The notes under the pieces: model-generated
The model's input: the letters and a program-made list of their open reading frames with translations, nothing else
Databases searched by the model: none
Told to the model about the DNA's origin: nothing
Assembly (NCBI GenBank): GCA_001657315.1
Contig: LYSV01000028.1
Coordinates: 1 to 34,313, forward strand
Direction of reading: 5' to 3'
DNA from: Flammeovirgaceae bacterium BBD 1991-12
Lineage (GTDB): Bacteria; Bacteroidota; Bacteroidia; Cytophagales; Cyclobacteriaceae
Length of the DNA stretch: 34,313 nucleotides
Shown here: one piece after another, positions 26,557 through 34,313 of the stretch
Layout of the letters: each line of letters begins with the position of its first letter
Numbering within the stretch: the stretch's first letter is position 1
Position numbers and translations under genes: made by a program

Positions 26557-27309
26557 ATGCGTAAACAATATCATATTTTAAACGGTGACGCTCTAAAAGA
26601 ACAGTTCCCTGAGGAAATAGAAGGAGAAATTATCGTTGCCCGTGAATGTCTTGTAGATGGAGATGTAAAGAGTGACAATTTGGATGAGCTCTTTCAGATC
26701 AGAGCTAAGTTTATCGCTGAGTTTTATGGTGGTCATTCCACCCAGGATTATTATCGTGATGCGGTTTCGGAATTTGAAAAGATCATGGCTATTCCAAAGC
26801 AGTCATCCGTCAATTTATGGTTCGAGGATGACCTGTTCTGCCAGGTGAATTTTTGGTTTGTTGCAAGTCTGTTGGAAAAGATCACAGATTCCGATACTTC
26901 TGTTTATTTGGTCAGACCCCAGGTACATACACAATACGGTTTTGCCGGGCTAAATCAATCTGAGTTGGTTTCAATTTATAAAAACAGAATAATTCTGAGG
27001 GAACCTGGCAAGGTTGCAGGTCTTTGGAGGTCCTATCAAAAGGGCGACACGGAAGCACTGATGAATACAGCCAATGAACTCAGGGAATTGTACCCGTTCA
27101 TTCTTCCTGCTGTTGAGGCCCACATGGCAAGAATACCTACCGCAAATAATGCCGGGAGACCCATTGAGTCTTTAACGGCCATAATGAAGGAATTAAAAAC
27201 AGACGACTTCGGAACTGTTTTCAGGGAATTCAATAAACGTGAAAATATCTACGGATTTGGTGACCTACAGGTGAAAAAACTGTTTGATACTGTGAAAAAC
27301 AACGGCTGA
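26557..27309 (+). CDS. DUF1835-domain protein
   Basis: About 250 residues. ATG 26557 (MRKQYHILNGDALKEQFPEE) is preferred to the TTG at 26548 because HILNGD, the DUF1835 opening motif, follows directly. The middle has IAEFYGGHSTQDYYRDAVSE, and LWFEDDLFCQVNFWFVASLL, the acidic, aromatic family block. The C-terminal part is helical. The biochemical role of DUF1835 is not established. It is cytoplasmic with no signal or membrane segment and stands as a single gene. Confidence 0.85.
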   Translation: MRKQYHILNGDALKEQFPEEIEGEIIVARECLVDGDVKSDNLDELFQIRAKFIAEFYGGHSTQDYYRDAVSEFEKIMAIPKQSSVNLWFEDDLFCQVNFWFVASLLEKITDSDTSVYLVRPQVHTQYGFAGLNQSELVSIYKNRIILREPGKVAGLWRSYQKGDTEALMNTANELRELYPFILPAVEAHMARIPTANNAGRPIESLTAIMKELKTDDFGTVFREFNKRENIYGFGDLQVKKLFDTVKNNG

Positions 27310-27571
27310 CACTGATCCTGATCAAAAAAGAGGTGCGCCTGACTCCTTCTATGACGAGTAGTAGTGGAGACAGACGCCAGACAAACCCCCCAACCCAGGA
27401 TTCGACTCTTTACCCCTTTATTTTTACATTACTGCTGTACATATCAGTTGGGACTGTTGATCAGGAAGAAACACTTTGTAAAGCGGTTATCCACATTGTC
27501 TGTGTTTGATTTTATCCAAAATACTCTACTGAACCTCAACAGGATCTAAAGCGATCTTTGTGATTGATTAC

Positions 27572-27862
27572 TCATTGAAAACACAGTGAGCGGGCAACAA
27601 ATACATTTTTTTCGTCCAGTGGGATCTCAACACTGCCGAACGTGCAGGATGATTTCAACAGGGTTCTGTAAACTGTCAAAAGCCGGTATGGAGGAAGCAT
27701 AGGATGCTCGGTGGCCAGCCTGTACATATTTACGATCACGTAGTTATGCTGCATATTCCTCTCCTGGGTCAGGAGCCGGTTTTGTATGCGTTCACAAACC
27801 CTCAGCAATTCAAAAAAACGGACGAGCTTTTCATTATTCATAACAAGTCTGGTTGATAACAT
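27572..27862 (-). CDS. Hypothetical protein, 90-96 residues
   Basis: Minus-strand frame with two possible starts, ATG at 27862 (MLSTRLVMNN) or at 27841 (MNNEKLVRFF). It is basic and helical, with RFFELLRVCERIQNRLLTQE and YRLLTVYRTLLKSSCTFGSV. No membrane segment or signal peptide. It is not recognised, and coding status is uncertain. Confidence 0.4.
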   Translation of the reverse strand: MLSTRLVMNNEKLVRFFELLRVCERIQNRLLTQERNMQHNYVIVNMYRLATEHPMLPPYRLLTVYRTLLKSSCTFGSVEIPLDEKNVFVARSLCFQ

Positions 27863-28100
27863 TAAAGGCCGAAAACTAGGGCAAATTTCAGCGCCTTGTC
27901 AGAAAGGATACCGGATTTTAACCGGACAATACTTTATACTTGTTTCTTAAACCTGCTTTCCTGACCTGACAGTTTTGGATGTAAAAAATGAACAGAGGTA
28001 CAGAAATATACTGACAATGATCTCTGTCACATAACATTATGATATAAATCTCCTCTGGGTCGGTAGCATATTCCTAAAATTGTACCTTAATGCGGCTTAA

Positions 28101-28472
28101 TTGAGGAGATCTGTTACCATACTGCTTATCTTTCTTATACTCACGGTCAGCCTGAAGGATGCTGTTGTGTATGTCTCCTTCAAAATAGATCAGAAATATA
28201 TAGCGGAGAATCTTTGTGTTAATCGCTTTGAGACCATTACCGTGTGCATGGGCTCCTGCTTTCTGAAGGCAAGACTTTGGGAAAACCATATTGAAGATGA
28301 AACTCTGCCGGCCCCTAAAACTGAAAACAAACCCATTTCCCCCTTCTGCCTGAATACTCCCTGCCAGATCGTGTATGGAAGGATAGAAATACTTCGCTCA
28401 TTTCAAATCATTTCTGACAATAAATGGAAGGGTGATTATTCCTCACTCCTGTTCCGCCCGCCCCAAAGTTGA
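28101..28472 (+). CDS. Small secreted Cys protein upstream of the copper receptor
   Basis: 123 residues. Start is TTG at 28101: an in-frame TAA directly precedes it and no ATG gives the signal segment (RRSVTILLIFLILTVSLKDA). After the N-terminal membrane or signal segment comes FKIDQKYIAENLCVNRFETI, then CMGSCFLKARL, with Cys39, Cys49 and Cys53. A C-x-G-x-C motif in this setting recurs in small Bacteroidota proteins that precede copper-related TonB receptors (from memory). It precedes the OprC-like receptor by 78 bp on the same strand, so a copper-handling periplasmic role is the best guess. Confidence 0.6.
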   Translation: MRRSVTILLIFLILTVSLKDAVVYVSFKIDQKYIAENLCVNRFETITVCMGSCFLKARLWENHIEDETLPAPKTENKPISPFCLNTPCQIVYGRIEILRSFQIISDNKWKGDYSSLLFRPPQS

Positions 28473-28550
28473 CAGATAGGATGATCCTGTAAGGTAGTCT
28501 GACAACCTCAGGCTCCTTTTTCTCTATGTCAACTTTAAAAAACAAACACG

Positions 28551-30830
28551 ATGAAAATAAATAAAACGCTATTGGCGGTTTGCCAATACATACTTTTTTG
28601 TTTGTGCTGGCCCAATCCGGCAGCACTACGGGCCCAGCAACTGCAGAAGATCCGATTGCTGGATGCCACTTCTGATCAACCCATTGCTGCTGCCAGCTAT
28701 CAATACGCACTACAGTCCGGATTGTCCGACGATGAGGGGTACCTGGAATTTGTTTACACCTCCGGTGAGGCCATGACCCTTTCGCATATCACCTACGGCC
28801 AATGGAAGCTAAGTGATGAGGAACTAAGAGCGGTAATACAGGAAGGAACGGTTTACAGAGCGCCATTGGCATTGCAACTTTATCCGGTAACAGTCATTTC
28901 GCTACGTGCCAAAACAGATGAAAAGGAAACGCTGGAACTCGACTACAAGGACAGGATGGCGCATGACGGAGGGGCTATTCTTAACCAGATACCTGTCATC
29001 AACAGCATTCGCAAGAGTGGAAGCTATGGTTTTGATCCGGTCATGCGTGGTTTTAAGTATGATCAGCTCAATATAGTGGTCAATGGCGCCCAATCTGCCA
29101 CAGCGGCCTGTCCCAACCGTATGGACCCGCCTACCAGTCAGATCGCTCCTAATATGATGGACCGTATAGAGATACTGAAAGGACCCCATGCTTTGCGCTA
29201 TGGTAGTTCACTTGGTGGAACGATCAATTTTGTACCAGCTTCTGCTCGTTTTTCAGAGCGTTTTCAGACCTATGGCAGACTTTCGGGAGCGTGGGAAAGT
29301 AATGGTAATATATTCAGAAATGAAGGCCTGATCGGTTTCAGAGGAGAAAGCTACGATCTGGGCATCTTTGGCTCATGGTCACAGGGCGATGACTATGAGG
29401 ATGGTAATGATAATACCGTACCGGCCGGATTTTTAAGAAGTAGCTTCGGAGCGCAACTTGGGATCAGGCTGTTGCCTGACCAGCGTCTGACCCTTTCCGG
29501 CACACGTAATCTTGCCAGGGATGTGGATTTTCCTGCACTACCAATGGACCTGAGAGAGGACGACACGTGGATGCTCAATGCCCGGCATGATATCACATTT
29601 AACCACGACTTCCTGCAATCATGGAACACCACCGTATACGGGACTTTTGTCGACCACCTCATGAATAACCATCTCAAGTTACTGGACCCTCGTATGGTGA
29701 ATGCCGAAACAGCGGCAGAGACCAAAACCTACGGTGCGCGGACCGAAGGAGTATGGAAACGACAGGGGGTAACGTTGTTTGCCGGCGCTGACCTGCGGGT
29801 AGAAGAAGCGGAAGGCAGTCGTGTACGTGAATTTGTGGCAGGCCCGAATGCCGGAAGGGTTTTTACGGACAATGCCTGGCAAAACGGAAGAATTACAAGA
29901 AGTGGGCTTTTTGCAGAGTATCACCTGCAGAAAAATAGCCTTCAATTTATTTTTTCCGGCAGGCTGGAGGTCAATGACGCACATATTTCGGAGGCAGAAG
30001 AAGAGTTTACCAGTGTCTATCCTGACACGGAAACCACACAGGTCAATCCCAGTCTGAGCATTGGGAGTATAAAGAACATCGATAACCATTATTCCGTCGG
30101 GCTCTGGCTTGCCCGTGCACAGCGAAGCGCCAGCCTAACAGAGCGTTTTATCAATTATTTTCCTGTAGGGCAGGATCCCTTTGAGATGTTGGGCAATCCC
30201 GGACTGGATCCTGAGGCAAACCACCAGCTGGACCTGACATTTGAATACAAAAACGCTAATACCACCATCAATCTGGATTTGTTTGCGTCCTGGCTGCAGG
30301 ATTACATCTCTTCTGTGATCGATACTACCCTGACCGCCCGTTTGCCCAACAGTCCGGGTGTGCGGCAATTTACCAACATAGACGAGGCATGGAAGACCGG
30401 CTTTGAGCTAGGCTGGGGTCAGGTGTTGTTCAAGGGGCTACAGCATCAGCTCAATATAGCCTATACCTATGGCCAGGACCTTGAGCGGAATGAACCCCTT
30501 CCGGAAATTGCACCCCTTGATCTGAGGTATACCCTTTCAGGCAGCTATTTACAAAACAAACTGCATCCCGAGGTGATGTTTCGTTATGTAGCCGGGCAAG
30601 GCAGAACTTCCGATGAGTTTGGGGAAACAGTGACTCCTTCTTTCATTACAGTAGATGCCAGGGTTTCCTATGAGATCAACAGATTGTTGAATGTCACTCT
30701 TGGGGTGCAAAACATTTTTGATGAGGCCTATTATGAACACCTGAATCGTTCTGTACGTGGAAACCAGCCGCAGCCCATTTTTGCTCCCGGCAGGAATATG
30801 TTCATGTCCCTGAATCTGAAATTAATGTAG
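28551..30830 (+). CDS. TonB-dependent copper receptor, OprC/NosA type
   Basis: 759 residues. Signal peptide 1-29 (cleavage near LRAQ), a carboxypeptidase-like N-terminal extension (about 30-115), a plug domain (about 125-235) and a 22-strand barrel ending in LNLKLM. The plug has AACPNRMDPPTSQIAP with Cys187 and Met191, the same CxxxM site that binds copper in Pseudomonas OprC. The barrel has HLM at 369-371 (VDHLMNNHLKLL), matching the HxM pair of OprC. All four ligands are therefore present. Plug landmarks are NIVVNGAQSATAACPNRM and IEILKGPHALRYGSSLGG. The preceding small CxxxC protein likely belongs to the same unit. Copper is the expected substrate; methanobactin or another ligand cannot be ruled out. 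Confidence 0.9.
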   Translation: MKINKTLLAVCQYILFCLCWPNPAALRAQQLQKIRLLDATSDQPIAAASYQYALQSGLSDDEGYLEFVYTSGEAMTLSHITYGQWKLSDEELRAVIQEGTVYRAPLALQLYPVTVISLRAKTDEKETLELDYKDRMAHDGGAILNQIPVINSIRKSGSYGFDPVMRGFKYDQLNIVVNGAQSATAACPNRMDPPTSQIAPNMMDRIEILKGPHALRYGSSLGGTINFVPASARFSERFQTYGRLSGAWESNGNIFRNEGLIGFRGESYDLGIFGSWSQGDDYEDGNDNTVPAGFLRSSFGAQLGIRLLPDQRLTLSGTRNLARDVDFPALPMDLREDDTWMLNARHDITFNHDFLQSWNTTVYGTFVDHLMNNHLKLLDPRMVNAETAAETKTYGARTEGVWKRQGVTLFAGADLRVEEAEGSRVREFVAGPNAGRVFTDNAWQNGRITRSGLFAEYHLQKNSLQFIFSGRLEVNDAHISEAEEEFTSVYPDTETTQVNPSLSIGSIKNIDNHYSVGLWLARAQRSASLTERFINYFPVGQDPFEMLGNPGLDPEANHQLDLTFEYKNANTTINLDLFASWLQDYISSVIDTTLTARLPNSPGVRQFTNIDEAWKTGFELGWGQVLFKGLQHQLNIAYTYGQDLERNEPLPEIAPLDLRYTLSGSYLQNKLHPEVMFRYVAGQGRTSDEFGETVTPSFITVDARVSYEINRLLNVTLGVQNIFDEAYYEHLNRSVRGNQPQPIFAPGRNMFMSLNLKLM

Positions 30831-30850
30831 ATTGTTTTGTTGCCAGTTGC

Positions 30851-30889
30851 GGGTTGCCCGGTTATGAGGCGATCCGCAACCGGCAACCC
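30851..30889. terminator. Hairpin between convergent genes
   Basis: GGGTTGCC, one bulged C, then GGTT pairs with AACCGGCAACCC around a 14-nt loop. It lacks a long T-run, so termination is likely but not certain. It sits between the copper receptor and the convergent isomerase-like gene. Confidence 0.5.
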
Positions 30890-30923
30890 TTAGAGAAACA
30901 TAACCGGAAACGGAAAAACGGGG

Positions 30924-31907
30924 TCAACTTGTCAACTCCGTTCTCACTTTTTCCAAAAGGGCTTTAGTAGCCTTTATGCCTTCCATTTCACCCAATTGTT
31001 TTCCCTCATACTCGATCCCTACGTAGCCTTTGTAACCGGCATCTTTCACAATCTCCATCATTTTGAGGTAATCTGTGTGGACTTCATTGCCCTGCTCATC
31101 AAAGTCATGGGATTTGGCACTTACTGCTTTTGCCCATGTCATAAGCTCTTTCACTCCTTTGTACCGGTCGTATTCCTCAACGCAGGTACGGGATTCATCT
31201 CTTTGAATACAAAAATTACCAAAATCAGGCAGCGTGCCGCAGTTGTCCATATTCACCTCTGCCATCACACCTGACAGCCACTGGCCGCTGGAGGAGTAAC
31301 CTCCATGATTTTCAACGATCACATTGAGGTTATAGTCCGAGGCGAGTGTGGCCAGCCGTCCCAGGCCGTCAACAGCCGCGGCGCTTACTTCTTCAGTTGT
31401 TCCATTACCAGCGGCGTTCACCCGGATAGAGTGACAGCCGAGGAACTTCGCAGCCTCCAGCCACGGGTAGTGGTTTTCTACAGCTTTTACACGTTCTGCC
31501 TCATCAGTGTCCCCAAGATGGCCCTCCCCGTCTATCATGATGAGCAGGCTCTTTACCCCTGCATCGTCTGCCCGTTGTTTCATCTCTGCCAGGTAGGTTT
31601 GGTCGCGGGCCTTATCCTTAAAAAACTGATTGACATACTCTACCGCGCTGATACCGAATTCCTGTTTGGTAGTTGCTGCAAAGTCCAGGTTATCCAGGTC
31701 TCCGGCCCTTATGGTCCGGTGCAGCGACCATTGGGCCAGGGATATCTCAAAATGCCATGGAGCGACCGCAATGGCCTGTTTTTCTGTTGTGCTTTCTTCT
31801 TTTTTCGCCGGTGTGTTACAGGCAGTAAAAATAGCCGGTACCGTAGGCATGAGCGCTACTCCGGCGCTGCTTCCGGCAAGTTTTCTGATAAAGGTCCTTT
31901 TATTCAT
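30924..31907 (-). CDS. Secreted lipoprotein, xylose-isomerase-like TIM barrel
   Basis: 327 residues. The N-terminus ([20 protein letters not shown]) looks like a Tat-type or lipoprotein signal, with lipobox FTAC near residue 30. The rest is the AP_endonuclease_2 / sugar phosphate isomerase-epimerase barrel: [74 protein letters not shown] and [20 protein letters not shown]. Glu and His residues at the strand ends fit a metal site. Exported members of this family occur in glycan and inositol-related clusters. It is followed on the same strand by an aldo/keto reductase gene upstream (17 bp), so the two are likely co-transcribed. Confidence 0.88.
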   Translation of the reverse strand: MNKRTFIRKLAGSSAGVALMPTVPAIFTACNTPAKKEESTTEKQAIAVAPWHFEISLAQWSLHRTIRAGDLDNLDFAATTKQEFGISAVEYVNQFFKDKARDQTYLAEMKQRADDAGVKSLLIMIDGEGHLGDTDEAERVKAVENHYPWLEAAKFLGCHSIRVNAAGNGTTEEVSAAAVDGLGRLATLASDYNLNVIVENHGGYSSSGQWLSGVMAEVNMDNCGTLPDFGNFCIQRDESRTCVEEYDRYKGVKELMTWAKAVSAKSHDFDEQGNEVHTDYLKMMEIVKDAGYKGYVGIEYEGKQLGEMEGIKATKALLEKVRTELTS

Positions 31908-31924
31908 AGTGTTTTGCTTTCAGG

Positions 31925-32896
31925 TTATTGAGACCACTCCGTGGGTATACGGTCCCACCGGTGGTTGCGGAGTTCGTTCATGAGTGTGGTTTCCAGTCCA
32001 TGACCATCGCTGGTGGCGGTATTGGCCAATACATTCCTTTCTTTTCTCATTCCGGGGATCACGGTAGCCACGTCCTTATTGGCCAGTATAAATCTCAACG
32101 CCATTTCTGCCATGGTCATACCTTCAGGTATCCATGGTCTGAGCCGGTCGGCCCTTTCTGCGCTGGCCAGTAGGTTTTCCGGTACGAAATAGGTGCTGCG
32201 CCAGTCGTCTGGAGGAAAAACAGTGTCTTTGGTGATACTTCCGGTGAGTGTACCTTCGTCAAAAGGTACCCTGGCTATAACAGCAATGTCCAACTCGCGG
32301 CACAGGGGAAAGAGGTTATCCTCCGGAGCCTGATCAAATATGTTATAGATCACCTGCACTGCATCTATAAGGCCTGTCTTCAGCGTACGCAGGCAGTTGT
32401 CCGGCTCCCAGCGGTTTACACTCACCCCGAATGATGTCACTTTACCCTCTTTCTTCAGGTCTTCCACAGTTCTTTGCCATTCCTCTTTATCGGCCCAGTT
32501 GTCTTCCCATACGTGAAACTGCATCAGGTCTATGCACTCCAGGTCCAGGTTGGTCAGGCTTTTTTCCGTGTATTCACGAATGTAGTCCGCAGGAAATACA
32601 TCGTTCAGTTCAAAACCGGACTGTGAGGGCCATGTTCTGTTTTTCGGAGGTATCTTTGTGGCGCAATAAATACGTTTCCCGGGATGTCGTTTGATCAGTT
32701 CACCCAGCAGCTTTTCGCTGTGCCCGGCTCCGTAAGCCCAGGCAGTATCAAAAAAATTGACACCCTTATCCACCGCCAGATCCAGAGATTTTGAAGATTG
32801 CAGATCATCGGAACCGGTCCAGCCTGCCATACCCCACATGCCATACCCTATCTCACCTACCTGCCATTCGAGGCGTCCAAATTGTCTGTATATCAT
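31925..32896 (-). CDS. Aldo/keto reductase
   Basis: 323 residues, cytoplasmic TIM barrel. The catalytic tetrad is complete: Asp50 and Tyr55 in FFDTAWAYGAGHSE, Lys81 in YCATKIPPK, His128 in LMQFHVWED. The C-terminal NADPH-site motif is FILANKDVATVIPGMRKERN. It lies just upstream of the secreted isomerase-like gene in the same direction. Substrates of this branch range from sugars to aldehydes, so the reaction is stated only as NAD(P)H-dependent carbonyl reduction or its reverse. Confidence 0.93.
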   Translation of the reverse strand: MIYRQFGRLEWQVGEIGYGMWGMAGWTGSDDLQSSKSLDLAVDKGVNFFDTAWAYGAGHSEKLLGELIKRHPGKRIYCATKIPPKNRTWPSQSGFELNDVFPADYIREYTEKSLTNLDLECIDLMQFHVWEDNWADKEEWQRTVEDLKKEGKVTSFGVSVNRWEPDNCLRTLKTGLIDAVQVIYNIFDQAPEDNLFPLCRELDIAVIARVPFDEGTLTGSITKDTVFPPDDWRSTYFVPENLLASAERADRLRPWIPEGMTMAEMALRFILANKDVATVIPGMRKERNVLANTATSDGHGLETTLMNELRNHRWDRIPTEWSQ

Positions 32897-32964
32897 AGAG
32901 GCGTGTTTTATGGTTATTATTAAACGGCGGTTAAATTAGCGATAAATTGGCAATTAGTGTTCTA

Positions 32965-32992
32965 AGTTGAAAGTTCAATGTTCAACGTTGAC
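32965..32992. repeat. Short imperfect direct repeats (AAGTTGAA, AGTTCAA, GTTCAACG)
   Basis: A cluster of near-identical 7-8-base words between the aldo/keto reductase and the next membrane protein. It resembles small intergenic repeats of Bacteroidota but is too short to name. Confidence 0.35.
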
Positions 32993-33029
32993 GTAGAATT
33001 TTTAATCCGGAACATAGAACTTTGATCCT

Positions 33030-33488
33030 ATGCATACCTTTCTTCTGAGTATTGATTTTGGTCTTGTTGTTCTTATCTGGATCGTTCAGCTGATCATTTA
33101 TCCCGGCTTTAATTATTATGACAGGGCAGGATTAAGAAAGTGGCACGCCAAATATACCGTTATGATCACGATTATTGTGCTGCCGCTTATGGTAGGGCAG
33201 GTGGTCCTGCACGGCCTGAGGCTGTTGGAGCAGGTTCATGTTTATGGAATGATACAAGCTGCTATGATCACCTGCGTATGGGGCATTACTTTTTTAAAAG
33301 CTGTGCCGCTACATGCCCGGATAGACCGGGATGAGCAAGTGAGCCGGGTCATCATACAGCTAGTCCGTTGGAACTGGCCACGTACAATTTTGTGGAGTAG
33401 TGTCTTCATTATTCACTTCATCCAGAAATGTGATAGCTACATCGTTGAACTCTTCTGCCCTGTCAATATTCACCACGTGACCGGCTAA
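33030..33488 (+). CDS. Four-helix membrane protein with an altered C-terminus
   Basis: 152 residues with membrane segments at about 5-27, 42-62, 72-92 and 115-130. Landmarks are LIIYPGFNYYDR, RKWHAKYTVMITIIVLPLMV, ITFLKAVPLHARIDRDE and LVRWNWPRTILWS, a pattern I associate with a small Bacteroidota membrane family that ends soon after NWxRTxLW. Beyond that point (SSVFIIHFIQKCDSYIVELF) the frame runs into the antisense 3' end of the alpha/beta hydrolase gene for 129 bp. The last 25 or so residues are therefore probably new sequence gained by loss of the original stop. Function unknown. Confidence 0.7.
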   Translation: MHTFLLSIDFGLVVLIWIVQLIIYPGFNYYDRAGLRKWHAKYTVMITIIVLPLMVGQVVLHGLRLLEQVHVYGMIQAAMITCVWGITFLKAVPLHARIDRDEQVSRVIIQLVRWNWPRTILWSSVFIIHFIQKCDSYIVELFCPVNIHHVTG

Positions 33489-34268
33489 TTCTATGATCTC
33501 CAGTTGTACTGTCTTCTGCCGTCTGGAAAAGGATTTTGCTGCTTTCAGAAAGACATAATCCTCCTGTCCCATTACGATCAGTGTTCTTACATTAAGTTGC
33601 TGATGATAGAAAAGATTCAGCAGGCGAAAGAATTCAGAGTACAACCCTACCCATTTCATATATTCCTTCTGGGTAAGTCTGGCTGCCTGCATTTGATAGA
33701 TACGCCTGGCCTTTTGATTTCTTTTCCGGGGCATAAGCAGGTATGAAAACAGGCTGTACATGGTGGAATAGCTCAGAAATATGTTCATGATCCTTGCCAG
33801 ATGGACAAAGGAGCGGATAAGTACATTTCCCTTAAAAATCCCTCCTGCAAAGATCAGCCTGTCAATTAAACCCGGGTAACGCATATAGAGGTCCTGAATG
33901 ACTACACTGCCAAATGACAGCGTAACAAAATGAGCTTTGGTAATGCCAACCTGGTCCAGCACTTTCTTTATATCCCGGGAAATGATAGGGAAGCGATAAC
34001 TTTCGAAAGCAGGCTGAATGTTTTTGGACTGACCGTGATCACGTAGGTCGATCAGCAAAATGTTAAAATGATCTTTAAAGGCATCCACCTGAAAAGACCA
34101 TGTTCTGGTACTTCCGCCAGCTCCGTGAAGAAAAACAACCCAACGCTTTGCAGGGTCACTGGTCAACAATTCATAATACAACATTCCGGGTATGTTAACA
34201 AAAGTAGCAGCAGGATGTTTGTTATGATGGAACAACAGATAGCAGATTTTTTTCAATGAAACATACAA
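33360..34268 (-). CDS. Alpha/beta hydrolase
   Basis: 302 residues. The oxyanion loop is WVVFLHGAGGSTRTW. The nucleophile elbow is HFVTLSFGSVVIQDL, where Ser stands in TLSFG instead of the common GxSxG. The acid is likely Asp in VMGQEDYVFLKAAK and the base His in ELAGHVVNIDRAEEF. A lid region lies between about residues 165 and 240. The start is TTG at 34268, the only candidate between an upstream in-frame stop (34287) and the core. The last 16 residues (NEDTTPQNCTWPVPTD) go past the usual end and overlap the convergent membrane-protein gene. Ester or lipid hydrolysis is likely; substrate unknown. Confidence 0.85.
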   Translation of the reverse strand: MYVSLKKICYLLFHHNKHPAATFVNIPGMLYYELLTSDPAKRWVVFLHGAGGSTRTWSFQVDAFKDHFNILLIDLRDHGQSKNIQPAFESYRFPIISRDIKKVLDQVGITKAHFVTLSFGSVVIQDLYMRYPGLIDRLIFAGGIFKGNVLIRSFVHLARIMNIFLSYSTMYSLFSYLLMPRKRNQKARRIYQMQAARLTQKEYMKWVGLYSEFFRLLNLFYHQQLNVRTLIVMGQEDYVFLKAAKSFSRRQKTVQLEIIELAGHVVNIDRAEEFNDVAITFLDEVNNEDTTPQNCTWPVPTD

Positions 34269-34313
34269 AATGGATGAGCTTGGTGCTCAGGGCGGCAGCA
34301 TTTTACAATATTT

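Noticed and set aside
27364-27549. Plus-strand 61-codon frame between DUF1835 and the hypothetical gene
   Set aside because: No coding bias or recognisable motif.

Overview
The window looks like a piece of a Bacteroidota chromosome, probably order Cytophagales or a relative (inference). The signs are Bacteroidota-type -7 boxes (TAnnTTTG) before several genes, few Shine-Dalgarno sequences, a TonB-dependent copper receptor of the OprC/NosA type, a SigZ-type ECF sigma factor, GH105-DUF2264 polysaccharide chemistry, and a type II-C CRISPR-Cas locus with a Bacteroidota-style repeat and tracrRNA. I see no rRNA, tRNA, intact insertion sequence or integrase.

Layout. Bases 1-2921 hold the N-terminal part of a secreted alkaline-phosphatase-superfamily enzyme and a secreted GH105-DUF2264 fusion (both minus). 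Bases 3382-5535 are a three-gene minus-strand operon: sigZ, a small secreted Cys-containing protein, and a three-helix membrane protein with a large extracytoplasmic domain. Bases 5702-9378 carry a pirin, a flavin disulfide oxidoreductase, an XRE repressor and an orphan NarL-type response regulator. Bases 9768-14338 are three glycosyltransferases in a row (ArnT/PMT-like, GT4, GT22-like). Bases 14339-17732 are an accessory island: a decayed gene, an AT-rich promoter region, a class II Fic protein, small ORFs, an unusual 21-nt periodic tract and a helical protein of unknown function.

Bases 17789-23465 are a complete type II-C CRISPR-Cas locus: an array of nine 36-nt repeats and eight spacers, then cas2, cas1 and cas9 on the minus strand (operon order cas9-cas1-cas2), and a tracrRNA on the plus strand just upstream of cas9. 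A hairpin closes each side of the array. The array appears to be read on the plus strand, convergent with the cas operon: the anti-repeat pairs with the 5' half of the repeat, the mutated repeat is at the cas-distal end, and every repeat carries a -7-like box in its 3' half.

Bases 23466-28472 are lower density: gene remnants, a lipoprotein, a LysR regulator, a truncated small membrane protein, an ACT-domain protein, a DUF1835 protein and small unknowns. Bases 28101-30830 look like a copper-uptake pair: a small CxxxC secreted protein followed by a TonB receptor carrying both OprC copper motifs (CPNRM and HLM). Bases 30924-34268 contain a secreted sugar-isomerase-like protein, an aldo/keto reductase, a membrane protein, and an alpha/beta hydrolase whose 3' end overlaps the membrane-protein gene tail to tail.

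The least explained item is the 21-nt periodic tract at about 16690-16941. Fixed triplets are separated by variable 6-mers, and the tract lies in frame with an ORF broken by two TAG codons and is coupled by an ATGA overlap to the next gene.
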